A DNA stretch of 64,000 bases from Spirodela intermedia (Eukaryota > Streptophyta > Magnoliopsida > Alismatales > Araceae), in assembly GCA_902729315.2 (NCBI GenBank), contig LR746272.1, positions 12,135,327 through 12,199,326 of the forward strand, read 5' to 3'. Shown piece by piece: positions 22,005 to 33,823 of the stretch. The notes beneath the pieces are model-generated. The model had not been told where the DNA came from. It worked only from the letters and a program-made list of their open reading frames with translations, and did not search any database. The position numbers and the translations under genes were made by a program. Every line of letters begins with the position of its first letter. Position 1 is the first letter of the stretch.

Positions 22005-23402
22005 TGAAGGGTTTTGTCGATCACCTAGTCGATCGCTTATCTGTGTATATACTTTCCTCGGACATCTACCGATGTCTCCGCTCCCCTTTTTTAAGTCTAA
22101 GCCATTGGAATTTCTCACCTAGTCGATCGCTAGACTAATTGGTTTATGGCAGTCTTTTCTCAGCTTTACTATGATAAAGGGTTGAAATAAGGGCTCCGAA
22201 TCCGGCAAATCACGCATTAGTCTGTGCTGTAAGTGCCAAAGAAGCGAGAGGAGATGACGTTTAACAATTTCCATTTGCGATCAAGGCGTAGATTAACAGG
22301 ATTTGGGGATAATCTAACCAGATAATGTTAGAAACTAATCAGCCAAACTCTCACCGACAGTTTGCAATAGAGCGGATAAAATCAACTAAATACAGAAAAA
22401 CTCGTAAAGCAAGCAACCGAATGGGATCATTGAGGAGTTTAAGGTCAGTCAACAAGCTCTATGAGCAGCGCGTCGCGTCCCCACGTTTACAGTTATCAAT
22501 GGGGAGACTTTCGCTGGCGTGGAGTCGACGGTTTTCAACGCTGGATTTCTTCATTTGTCAAAGTCGCTTTTGTTACTAGAAGCTCAAATATGAAACGAAA
22601 CGGAGGAGATGGCTTGGTCGTCTCAAAAGTATACCTTCTTACACGTACGGCATCTCTTGGAATGAAGATCCAGATGATCGGTCATTGAAAAGAACAAAAA
22701 AAGTCAGCTTCGTGATTGATGATGCCCCGTCAGACATGCCTCATTCTCCCGAGGCCAACGCGCTTACTTCATGTGAATGCCATAGAAGGCTTTGTCAACC
22801 TGGCCACGTTGACAATCAACCTCCTCTTACCTCAAGAAACCGTCCCCCTTGACATTCGAACGGATCACCGTGTTGATTTTAACGTTAATGCGTGTTGAGA
22901 AAATAGCAAGGAACGGGGTAGCCTAACTATATATTTTAACATGAACGTATGGATGAATAGGAATGACGTCAGCTGTGAGATGGGCAGCGTGCGGAGATTA
23001 TTATGATCAATTGGAATTTTATCCTGTGGAACATTGTTATTAGTTGTTATGCAGACTATGAACCGTCAACTATGGAGTTTCGTTTGATATTAATTATCGG
23101 ATAAGTAATTTGTACTACTTTTTGTGCACTTTGCTATGATTGCTGAAAGGGTTCTACCATAGGAGACGTCGACGGGGGATCATTTGACCCAAAGTTGAAA
23201 AATCTTCGCGGCCTTGGTTAGGTTTGCGTCCTATTCGAGGATGCAGTCAAGGACTTCTAGGTTTTGGACTTTTGAAATGTGGGGGGACAAAGAAAGATTC
23301 GTTGTCAGAGCCTGTGAAAGGAGCCGTTTGTTGTTATTTTTAATACACTAGCCACAACCATTCTGGATCGACGTAAAGGTTATCTCTTATTGAGAGAGTG
23401 AC

Positions 23403-23447
<45 letters not shown>

Positions 23448-24579
23448 TCACGTGGATAATATGAGAAACAGAAAGTCTATCATGAAATTCGTCATGCAAA
23501 GTGACTAGACCGAGGTGGGCCTTACTATTTTTTATTTCGTATCCTGATTTTCGCTCTCAAATCGGGTAAAAGAACGAAGATGTTATTACGGAACTGATTG
23601 TGCTTAAATTAATTACTTGAATCATTATCACTTGATGACAATGATCCGCGAGAACCGGGGAAGAAAGGATTAGGGTTAGTCTCCTCCCCCGACTAGATTG
23701 CCATTTCAGGCGGTATGTTAGTGCTAACATAGATAATATGAGAAAAAAATCGAACCATGTCGGCTTCGACTCCGTGGGATGGGACGGATGGACTCCATTG
23801 GGAAGGAGTTCAAAGACATGAATTCGGTGGACTCCGTCAAGTAGTAAGCGGACGTCATTACCCCTCTCCCGGTATAATTATCAACTAGAAGGGGAATCTC
23901 TTTCCTTGGTTTAATGATTTAGAATACCGGTTGTAGAAAACTAGCGAAATGGAATGTGACAACTCTCAAGAGTTGACTCGGATATTCTCGATTTTGACTC
24001 ATTGACTCTAACCCATTCCAGCTGGAATGGGCTGGCTCTCAGTGTCGCGTACTTGCTTGACGCCGGTCGTGTGGGAGAATCGTCCGGAGGTATCCATTCG
24101 GACTCAGTCGTAAGTTCCAACTCGTCGAATCAGTCTAGCTTCACCATGTTGTATATTACCCATATACAAAAGCCTGATTCCTAGGATTAAACACCTAGTT
24201 GGCAGGCGTTAGATGGGAGATTTATCCCTGGTTATCGACTCGGACGACTGAGAAGCGAGTTGCACCGGCTTAAATTAGGCTCTATTCGATATGATGATGT
24301 TTTGGGTTAATATAGTTTTATTGCATTAATAAATCTATATATTTTTTCGACCTACGCATGCTTTGAAATGTTTTGAGAAGGATGAAGCCATCTCTAAGGT
24401 ACCTACGTCGACGCATGGGGAATTTACGAGTTGACCGTACTTCATGTTAAAACCTTAAAGCAACATCCTTCGACTGCATGGTCTCTTCCTTTGAGGAGCG
24501 AGGCTCATCGACTGTTCTCCGTATAACCATGTACAATACAGTGGCCAGTGCTGTAGGTACTTTCTGCTCTGACGCCAGC
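22005..24579. other. Intergenic region between WRKY and NPF genes
   Basis: Apart from likely 3' flanks of both genes, nothing coding is seen. A (GA)n run lies at 23407-23444. The small frames at 22325-22898 and 24002-24184 show no motifs. Confidence 0.5.
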
Positions 24580-26710
24580 TTAGCCCCTGCGGAGCGCCGG
24601 CCGGTACTTGAAGCGTGAGCTCCAGAACAAGAAGTGGAGGAAATTAATGGTGCTGAGGATGCACATGAGCCAGTAGAAGCTCTCCAGGCGGTAGCTATTG
24701 AGGTTGCCACCGGCCAGCCACGGCTTCTGGTGGTTGCCATTGGTGACGCTGTTCACAATTGACACCAAGATAGAGCTGAGGTAATAGCCGATCGCTAGGG
24801 ATGCCCAGGAGAGAGACGTTGCTAAGGACCGCATGCTCGACGGCGCCTCTGTGAAGAAGAACTCAAGCAGGCCGGCGAGAGTGAAGAGGTCGGCTGACCC
24901 CAGGAAGAGGTACTGTAAGGCCACCCAGAGGAATGTGATGGGAAGCGGCGCCGCCGAGTGGACAGTTCCCGTGAGGGAGGCGACCCGCTTCCGCTTGACC
25001 TCCACTAGGGCGGCCACCGCCATGGCCAGCACGGAGAGGACCAGGCCTACGCCGATCCTCTGGAGCTGGGTAATGCCGGATTCGGTCCCCCTCATCTTCC
25101 GCGCGAAGGGCACGATGATGTGGTCGTAGAGAGGCGCGACGACCATGATAAAGGCGATGGGGAAGACCGGGAGGGATGCCGGCGGTACGGTGAGGGAGCC
25201 AAGCCTGGTGTCCATGGTGGCCGCCTGCTGCACAGAGAAGGTAGAGAGCTGGGCCAAGCAGCAGCTGAGCATTATGGTGGAGAGGAAAATGGGAAGGATC
25301 TTGACGACCACCTTCACCTCTTCCACTTCCTCTACCGTGACTGCGAGCGCTTGGTGTATGGGTTTCCTCTCCATTGCCCTGTTGAGGAAACACAACTCCC
25401 GGGATGGGAGGCGTGAGGCCTCTTTTAGGGTATTCTGTTCCCCCGCATGGAGGTTCCATGTGGGACTGGTGGCCATGTCTACCACTGCGCCTCTGGGAGC
25501 TTGATGGTGGCCTTTAGGGTTGAGGGCGGCCGCAAATAACACCTGCCCAGAGTTTTAATGAGAATGAAGCATTCAACTCCGTAAGAAAGAACAGAGTATC
25601 TTAGTCTCAGATAATCCCATGTCCCCGGCGCTTACCCTCGCAATAGTGGAGAGGGGGCTTCCCGTCGGCGTCTTATTCCGGTAAGTGGCGGAGCCGGCGA
25701 GGAAGACGGGGAAGGAGAGTAGTACGGCGACGGTGGATATCCCGAAGCCCCACTGCCAGCCCTTGTTGTCCTCCAACCACACCACAAAGGTGACGGCCAC
25801 CAGCGCCCCCAACGAGAGGAAGAAGACGAAGTAGTTGAAGAAGGTAGACCTGCTCTTTCGCCCCTGCGTCGTCTCCTCGTCGAATTGTTCGGCGCCGTGG
25901 GCAGGGAGCGAGCCTTTGATGCCCCCCACGCCCAGCGCCACGAGATAGAGCCCGGCGAAAAGCAGCGCCGCCTTCCCGCCGGAGACCTCCTCGCAGGGCC
26001 TGCTCGACGGGCCGAGGAGATGACACTCGGGGGGCTTCAGAGATCCCGTCCGGGCTTGGATTGTTAATATAACCAACCCCTGTGAGAAAGGAAATCCAAG
26101 GCTCAGCAATAGACCGTTGGTTTAGAGTTTTCGTCGGGTTCCGAAGTTCTAGCGAAAAGAGAGTGTTGCCCTAATCTAGCCCATGACGAAGAAAGCCGCG
26201 GCTAAATCTGGAGGGTTAGGTTATTAACCAAATGGGTTTCCAGACTCCCATGGATTTAGTTCGAAAAGTTATCTGTCCTCTTCTGCGAGAATCCGTAGCC
26301 GTTGCCGGCAGAAAAACATAGGAGCTATTCGCACGGGCCCAGCGTGGGCTGCATGGAAATGCGATCCCCACCACAGCGCGCGATGCGCCGCTGCCGTGAC
26401 GTCGGTGAGAACCAACCACCGACGGACTTCCGGTGGGCGGGGTTACAGCGGCGAGGTGTGTACCAGGAACTCGACGACGGCGCTGATGAGGTAGATGCGG
26501 AAAGAGGTGTAGAAGGCGTCGGAGAGGAAGCCGCCGAGAAGGGCGAGGAGGAAAGCGGTGCCCATGAAGGTGGTGACGGCGTTGGCGGCTCGTGCGGGGG
26601 AGAAGTGCATGGAGCCCGTCAGGTATGTCACCAGGTTGCTCGCGTTCGCCAGGAATGCCAGGTTCTCCATCGCCTCTACCGCTGCCGGACGGAGAGTTTG
26701 ACATCACTGT

Positions 26711-26752
<42 letters not shown>

Positions 26753-26952
26753 TGAGAAGGGTACCCAGAACAAAACAAGCCGCGCGCATACCGCCGTGCC
26801 TGGCCTTCAAAGCCGGCCGGTGCCGCCAGTCGACGTAGCCCGGCCACGTCTCCGAAGGAACGCTCTCCTCCTGTAGGAACGACAGTCTGGGGGGATTGGG
26901 ACGAAGAGAATGACAACATACGACGGGAGGGGAGAGAAGGGATACCCACCAT
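24580..26952 (-). CDS. NPF4: NPF4-type nitrate/ABA transporter (NRT1/PTR family)
   Basis: The model has five exons: 26952-26950 (ATG only), 26870-26765, 26681-26464, 26079-25636 and 25542-24580, giving 577 residues. It closely follows the NPF4.6 (NRT1.2/AIT1) layout: GYVDWRHRPALKARHGG, ENLAFLANASNLVTYL, FMGTAFLLALLGGFLSDAF, then GLYLVALGVGGIKGSLPAHG, EQFDEE, TFFNYFVFFLSLGALVAVTF, a variable central loop, and FFFTEAPSSMRSLATSLSW near the C-terminus. About 12 membrane helices are expected. Family members import nitrate or abscisic acid at the plasma membrane. The ExxER proton-coupling motif reads EAMEN (39-43), with Asn for Arg/Lys; from memory NPF4 proteins share this change. The first exon is the weakest part: no in-frame ATG precedes GYVDW, and an ATG ending exactly at a GTGGGT donor restores one. 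All other junctions are solid. Confidence 0.92.
26712..26747. repeat. (GA)n run at the start of an NPF4 intron
   Basis: In gene orientation this (CT)n run starts about 17 nt after the splice donor at 26764, in the intron between the exons at 26870-26765 and 26681-26464. Confidence 0.9.
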
Positions 26953-27607
26953 TTCTTCAAGGGACGAAAAAAGTTCGACCTAGTAAACCGCTGAGGAGCG
27001 AAGGGTTGAGAGGATCAAAGAAAAGAGAGCAGAATGCTGCATTTAAAGGGCTGGGGGAAGCGCGATGCCTGAAGACTGCGGGGACTCACCACCCGGTCCC
27101 TTCCTTTCCCTTCTCCCAAGCGGTAACTTTTCTCGCCCGTCTCAGACATAAACTAGCCTCCCTGTACCGGACATGTGGTGATCGATCTTCCAAATTTCTC
27201 GATAGCAGATTCTCTCAAAGAGAGAGAGAGAGAGAGAGAGCGAGAGATGTGCAAATCACCAAAAAGGAGTCTACGTAGCGCCCGTTCGTGGAGGTTGAAA
27301 GCCGGAATAGTGAAGACAATACCGAAAGGTGAGCGGGGGGAGTTTGCTGTTGAGAGGCCGAGGGGATCTTAATCGGAATAATGGCTTCCCGCATGGCAAG
27401 TAGCCCGTCGCCCAGGCAGATATTCGATTCTCGCCGCCACCAGAAATGCTGGGAATGCTGGGAACGGTCGTCCTTTCAGCCCAATCATGTACCGACGACA
27501 ATGGCCACTACCGAGTGCGTCGGCCCCCACCCTTCCACTCTCCAAACAGCCGAAGTGAAAGATATGGAGCAGGGGAGACGTATGTGAATCTAGCGAGCGA
27601 GTGAAAG
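26953..27607. other. Upstream region of the NPF4 gene
   Basis: Presumed promoter and leader. It contains a (GA)n run at 27217-27245. No additional gene is supported. Confidence 0.45.
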
Positions 27608-28000
27608 AGCGAGAGAGAGAGAGAGGAGAGAGAGAGGGAGAGAGATAGAGAGGAGAGAGAGAGAGAGGAGAGAGGGAGAGAGAGAGGGAGAGAGAGGAGA
27701 GAGAGAGGAGAGAGAGCGAGAGGAGAGAGGGAGAGAGCGAGAGAGCGAGAGAGAGAGAGGGAGAGAGGGAGAGAGAGAGCGAGAGGAGAGAGAGGGAGAG
27801 AGAGCGAGAGAGGGAGAGAGATAGAGAGCGAGAGAGAGAGAACGAGAGAGGGAGAGAGAGGAGAGAGAGAGAGAGAGGAGAGAAAGAGAGGAGAGAGAGC
27901 GAGAGGAGAGAGGGAGAGAGCGAGAGAGCGAGAGAGAGAGAGGGAGAGAGAGAGAGGGAGAGAGAGAGAGGGAGAGAGAGAGAGAGAGAGAGCGAGAGAG
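27608..28000. repeat. Large polypurine (GA/GGA/GCGA) tract with internal higher-order repeat
   Basis: Nearly 400 bp of almost uninterrupted purines built from GA, GGA and GCGA units. A stretch of about 50 bp beginning at 27717 recurs from 27900, an offset of 183 bp, so the tract grew partly by duplication of a longer unit. Long Ser/Leu or Arg/Glu frames across it are repeat artefacts. Confidence 0.9.
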
Positions 28001-28528
28001 ATGTTTGATGAAATGCCGATACGGCACCGGGCTCCGCTCCTCCCTCCCCCACGACGGCACGCTTCCGTCAGCTTGGAATCAATGACGCAAGAGGTGGGGC
28101 GACGCCGGATGACGGTCAGAAATGAACCCATATGAGCATTACTATATTCCCCCAGACGAAACCATGGGCAAGCTCAAATATGCCGATGACCGATCAAACA
28201 TTCGTAAAGAATGATAAGCTGAGGCAATCGATCCACCAGGGACCCACCTCCAATCAGTATGAACATGAATGCGGTCTTCCTCGTCCAATTCAAGAGCCAG
28301 ACGCGCTAAAACTGCAACCGCGTGAGGGTAGAATAATCTAACCTCCTTCCCCCTCCACTCCCCTCGGCTCTGAGTCGCATCATCTCCTATGAATATGATG
28401 AAGCCGCTAGCCCGCCACGAGGACCAGCCAAACAACACAGTAAATCGAAGAAAGGCGGGTTTCTTTTTTCTCTCTTTTTTTGTTCTCGTTGGGAGATGAG
28501 GGCGCGCCCCCACAACGATCGATCCTTT
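28001..28528. other. Intergenic, 3' flank of the RABG gene
   Basis: The minus-strand frame at 28142-28513 begins within the 3' flank of the GTPase gene and has no domain. No gene is called. Confidence 0.45.
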
Positions 28529-31500
28529 TCAGCAGGCACAGCCGCCTCCCCTCTGTTCCGTTTCAGGCACTGCTTCTGGGATGGTCTGAAAGTATCTGCA
28601 CGACAGTAGGATGTAGCCCATGAGAATAGAATAGGGGAGGCCAGAAGAAGATGATGTCTGAAGGAGTGCTGTTGGTCAATGATTTCCAAACTGAAGGGGG
28701 CATTAGAACAGTGCAAAGTAATAGAACCCCATCGAATCAGAGACAGCAGAGAGCACAGCAGAGAAGAGCGGGTAAGGGGGAATGTGAATGTGGAAAGACA
28801 GCGTAGGTGGTAGAGGAGTCGATTGCAAAGCCCAGTTCGACCCTAGACGTCTTTAACAAGGTCTGCACTTGAAGAATAACCCATAGACGAGTCCCAGGCT
28901 AGATAGATGCTCTTAAGCCCAGAGTCTTCTTGTTCTTGCCTCATGACTGTCCCACTATTATCCACGCGGCACACTCTTGTCTCTTTGCTCCCCTCTCTCT
29001 CTCTCTGTAGCCTGGGCTAGATGCTCTTAAGCCCAGGCCTGCCAGATAGGCCCGCTTAGCTTACTCCTCCATACGCACCCATATCTGGCAGGCCTGGGCT
29101 TAAGAGCATCTAGCCCAGAGAGAGAGAGACAAAGAGAGAGACAGAGAGAGAGGGAGGGGCAGGGGGTAGGAGCAAAGAGATAAGGACACGTGGATAATCG
29201 TGGGATAATCATGTGGCAAGGAAAAAGGGACTGAGCTTTCCAAGCTAGACCTGCCACACTGGCACAGAAAGATGCTGGGCCAGGCCGGGCTTACCTGGCC
29301 GGCCCACAAGTGCCCCTAATAAGTGGTGACAAGAACCCAAGGTTTTAGAGAAGAATATGTCGATGAACATAGATGTAGATCAAATATGAAATTAGTATAA
29401 GATCAATGACATCAGTTCATTGGTTCTTCATGGGGTTAAGAAGAATGTAAACCAGGTGAAGACTATGAAACATCATCAATTAAACAAGAAAATAAATAAT
29501 GAGAAATAAAGATGCGTACATATCCATATCATGCTGATTTGCTAGTGCCAGTTGTGCAATGCGCAGAAAGGCAGCGTCCACATTATAGTCCTCTTTAGCC
29601 GATGTCTCAAAGTATGGTATACCACCCTTTGAAGCACACCATTCGTTAGCCTTTTTCTCTGAAACCTACAGTTTAAAAAGAAAACTAGTTATGCAACAGT
29701 TATCAACATGAGATGAAGGCAAGGAGATTTTCTGATGTTCTCACCACTCTGCTGTTCCCACCATCTATATCCACCTTATTTCCAAGAAGAATGAAGGGGA
29801 ATGCCTTTGGATCAGGTGGGCTAGCCTGCAGTGCAGCATAATATGATAAGATGAATATGCACATCATAAAAATATAACAAAATAACAAGGGGAGAAAATC
29901 TAGGTACGTGATACGTGCTGAAGTGTTTCGATGTTCAATCAGCATTAGGTAACAATTTTTATGTACGATTATCTATGGTCAAAACATTGATCCCAGGATT
30001 AGTATTAAGATTGTTGAAGGCCCCAATCCCATAACAGTGTTGGACCCAGCGTAATACAGGTTCGTCCAATCCATCATCAATCAGTTAAATCATGCAACGG
30101 TGAAAGGGGATACCCTTCCCGATCAGCAACCCAGACAAGCCGTAATAATATTTTCTTCCGCTAGAATATTAAGATAGGTTCAAAACCAATGTGATAATGT
30201 TATTCGAATTGCATATTCTTCATACGCATGTTCTGACAACGACAAGTGCATTTGCTTCAACACACTTTAGTGCTTTGTACGCACGAAACCCATGATTTTT
30301 TTGTCATAATTCTCAAATCTAAACGTAAAATGGTTTTAAACAATATCATAGGATGGCAACATCAAAGGAAATCATACACCATGGAAGAAAAGGATGAAGA
30401 AGCACGGGAACATAAATAGCGGTGTAGATCTTGACTGAGAAAAAAAATTCACTTTTTCCTCCTCTTTCTTTGTTTAAGTGAAAAAAAACTAAAAAAACTA
30501 CAGCGTTAGTATACACAGAAAGAACAACAAGCTGCTGAGATATTCCCCTTTCTCCCTTTTCTTAAACCTCATCTTTTCCTACATCACCAGAGACGAACCA
30601 GACAGACGTGGAATAAGGGTTAACTGACAACTTTCGAGCCAAAGCACTTTTGGCAGCACGCGAAAGCGGTGTATATTCCTATTTTATTTTTAAAACAGGA
30701 ACGCTACAAAAATAGGTCCACATATTATCCTTTGACTTTGTTTTTGATGAAATTGTCATATGCAAGTTCATTGCTAGAATGCACGCAGTAAAAAGTTCAA
30801 AAATTTGATTGATTTGTAATCTTCAAACACTGAAAAAGATTACTAGCTGGCAATTTATAATTTCATTGTCATTTTCACATAAATATGGAGTTTCCTTTGG
30901 TTGCAAGTATACCAGAGTAAAAGGCGGTGCGATTGTTTTATGAATTGAAAAGGCAGTGAAAAATATTTTTTGACTTATACACGACTGCTATCATTTTCCT
31001 TCTCGTTTAATGTCATGCTCACTAAATGGCCTTTTTTTTTTTACCAAGAACCATATGCCTGACACCTTTGGTGAGATTTAGCATAGTTTGGATTTTTCCT
31101 ATTTCTGTCATTAAAGTAATAATTTCTCTTTGCAGAAGCTATCATCGTCCATTAGCGTCCTCCAGACCACACCTTCAAACGATAATTAATGTCAAGCTAT
31201 CATCACAAAGTATGGATCTAACAAGAAAAGCTAACAGTTTCCCCTAGTTACTACGATTCAAAAAAATCTCTAATAATTACAAGATTATTCATTAACAAAT
31301 CTTCTCTTCAATTTAAGAATGATACCAAAAGCGTAGATCTGGCTTGCTGAAAAATCCAAAAATATTCCGTACAATGCAGTACATTAACAAAGACTATATA
31401 AAGTAGGATGTCTTCATGCTCAATCCGTAGAAGAAATGGTAGAGGAAAGGAAACCACCTATCTAACTTTGCATAAAATTGTCTTTCCCTTAAATTTAACT

Positions 31501-32854
31501 ATGTTCTACTGGTAAAGGTAGCAAAAGAGTTGAGTAACCGAGAAGGATAGCTGTCTACAGTCGTTTTCCACCTGAGGATTTACATCATGACTTAATAATG
31601 TTCATCTAACCTTTTGCTACTTGGTAGTTCTAAATTGACAGTAGGAAATGATACAAGTCACACGGTTTCACTTTTGAATGCTTTTTTTGTTAAAAGGTTT
31701 CGATTGTAGCTAAAGGAACACAGAAAAAAAGTCATACGAAGAAGAAAACATAGGTAACTATCAAAGGGCTCTAAATTATCACAAGAAGAACAATGAAAGA
31801 ATGAATAAACCCCCAAATAAAAATCGGAAAAAGGAAATAGAATGATCATTACCTGGCTTAGAAACTCATCATGCCAGGTATCAAGAGTGTCAAATGACTT
31901 GAGTACATTAACATCATAGACAAGGATGCAACAATCCGCCCCTCTGTAGAAGGCAACACCAAGACTCCTGAATCTTTCCTGACCTGCTGTGTCCCAGATC
32001 TATCATGCAACAAGTAAATTTTAGGAAATTGATGAGTATAAGAAGCTAGGCAAGGATATTTGAAGAACAGTAAGAGCTTACTTGCAGAGTTACAAGTCTA
32101 TCCTCGATTAGAAGTTCCTTTGTGACAAAGTCAGCACCAATGGTGGCTTTGTACTGCTGACTGAACTTCTTGTTAACATATCTATGAAGAGTTAAGGATC
32201 CAAATGGCACAAAAGGCTGCACAAATATACACAAATATATACACTTGCACAGCAGATAACTATACAGGAAAACAACTAGGAAGGACAACGTATGACGGTA
32301 ACACAAGAGATGCGGCGTAATATAAATCGGGGGAAATCATATGAAGCAAGGCCACTCCCAAAATTTTCTCCATATTGGCAAAGACCGTACATCCAATTAA
32401 GCTTAAAAAGCGAGATGTAGTTGTCCAGAAAAGGGAAAAAGAAAGTAAGGCTAAAAAAAAGTCAGAACAGGCAAGAGAAAACGTGTTACAACAACCAAGA
32501 AGACACCAGAAGAACATTCAAACTGAAATGCCTGCCATATTGGAAATAAAGAGAAAAGGCACTATGACACAGAAGCAAGTAACCCAATGCTTGGGGGATA
32601 CTGGTTCATCAAAGACGTCTTACCCACCCTGGGAAATAAAACCAAAAATGAGAAAATCAAACAGCGAAATCATGCAAGTAACGCATCAGCAAAACCCTAA
32701 GCACCAGAACAATCCAATAAACAAGACACTGTACAGTCCTTAAATCCTGTGTAAATTCCTCAGAAGAAAAAAAGAAAATGAAGAAAGAGGGCACGCCGCA
32801 CCCGCTGTCCCCCAGTACGATCACTTTGAGCAAGGTCCGCCTCCGCGCCGACAT
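28529..32854 (-). CDS. RABG2: Rab7-type small GTPase (RABG family, closest to RABG2)
   Basis: Seven exons, 32854-32802, 32628-32602, 32181-32082, 31999-31853, 29825-29745, 29665-29520 and 28595-28529, give 206 residues, the usual Rab7 length. The P-loop GDSGVGKTS (15-23) is split by an intron, with a 27-nt second exon encoding VGKTSLMN. Switch I is [21 protein letters not shown] starts at residue 63, NKVD is at 125-128 and ETSAK at 156-160. The C-terminus RGGGCAC ends in the CXC motif for double geranylgeranylation. RABG proteins control traffic and fusion at late endosomes and the vacuole. The VTKEL switch region, VTLQ and CAC ending favour RABG2 over RABG3, from memory. Exon 7 lies 924 bp beyond exon 6, across an intron with a long hairpin. 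Assignment to the Rab7 family is firm; the subgroup is less sure. Confidence 0.93.
28940..29222. repeat. Long inverted repeat (hairpin) in the last RABG intron
   Basis: The core arms 29012-29048 and 29082-29118 are perfect 37-nt inverted copies with a 33-nt loop. Imperfect pairing continues outward through a CT/GA stretch to about 28945 and 29222, for example GGAGCAAAGAGA and CGTGGATAAT on both arms. A third partial copy of the core (GATGCTCTTAAGCCCA) lies at about 28906-28921. The whole would fold into a stem of about 110-130 bp. It could be a foldback mobile element or a small-RNA precursor. Confidence 0.85.
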
Positions 32855-33823
32855 GGCCGGAGCGATCCGAGGACGCGGAGGGGAGGAATTGAACACGAGA
32901 TCACTCCCTACTTGAAGAAGCTCTGGCAACGATGAGGCTTGGGCAGGTATTGACGCAGAAGACGACGAGAGGGGTGGGTGCGGCGTTGGAGGTTCCTCGT
33001 TCTCCGGGCTTCTTCGCTGCTGCCGGCATGTGAAAAACAGTTCGGCCGACGGCGCCAGCAAAGGCCTCCCTTTCAAATGGCCGAGGGGGCCGGCGCTGCG
33101 CACAATAGAGGCGTGCGCCGCAGATCCGTGAGGTGGTTGTTGGTTGTGGGATGGCGCTCGTCGCAGACATCCCAGGAAAATGCGCTGGCCTAATCTTCAC
33201 CGTCCGATTCCCATCACGTGAATCGGGCGATGGAGGAAACACTCCGATCCGCTCTGGGATCCGCTTTCAGCCGACGAGGCGCACGTGACCCGTGGATAGC
33301 GAAACAGAGCCATGGACACCTTTTCGGTCCCGAAACCCCGAGATTCTTTCTTACAACGGGGTGAACAGAAAGCTAGCGCAAAGTCAACGGTAGCGTCTCA
33401 TACTCTCGTGAAAACTATAAATCCAGCTTCTAACTCCAGCCGAGCTGGCTAAACGCCGCCGCATATGCTTCCAGTCAACCACGATCGTTTGATCTTTGGT
33501 TTCACACAAACTATAACTTGTGCCCATGAAACATCTTATCAAAACTCTCTCTCTCTCTCTATCTCTCTCGCTGTCTATCTCTGATTTTGAGCCGCAGAAG
33601 ATGACTGCCGCAGCAGCTCACAATAGAGAAAGACGAGCGCAGAGGCAGCTCTGGCTCCAGCCGCTGATGCCGCCATGGCTGCTGCCCAATGACTTTCCCT
33701 GGCTTGCTCAGCATCTCTCACTGAAGCCGTTGAATCCTATGGCGGGGACCAAGTTGGGTTCGATCCCCGTCAACGAAGCCTGGGTCAACTGTCTCCCCTT
33801 TTTCTCTCCCTACTCTTCACCGG
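32855..33823. other. RABG upstream region and 3' flank of the next gene
   Basis: No coding gene is seen. A short (CT)n run lies at about 33545-33570. The plus-strand 115-codon frame at 33520-33867 has no motif. 33751-33770 contains a tRNA B-box-like string, but no tRNA could be built around it. Confidence 0.45.

Noticed and set aside
24833-26067. Several 60-198 codon frames overlapping the NPF4 exons
   Set aside because: Shadows in other frames of the GC-rich transporter exons.
27369-28131. Long minus-strand Ser/Leu frames of 156-227 codons
   Set aside because: They are produced entirely by the GA/CT simple repeat, are open in all three minus-strand frames, and have no domain.
28142-28716. 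Minus-strand frames of 109 and 123 codons near the RABG 3' end
   Set aside because: The region holds the true last RABG exon in another frame (28595-28529); the long frames match no domain.
33700-33790. Possible tRNA gene around GGTTCGATCCCC
   Set aside because: Only the B-box-like string is present. No acceptor stem, anticodon arm or proper A-box could be assembled.
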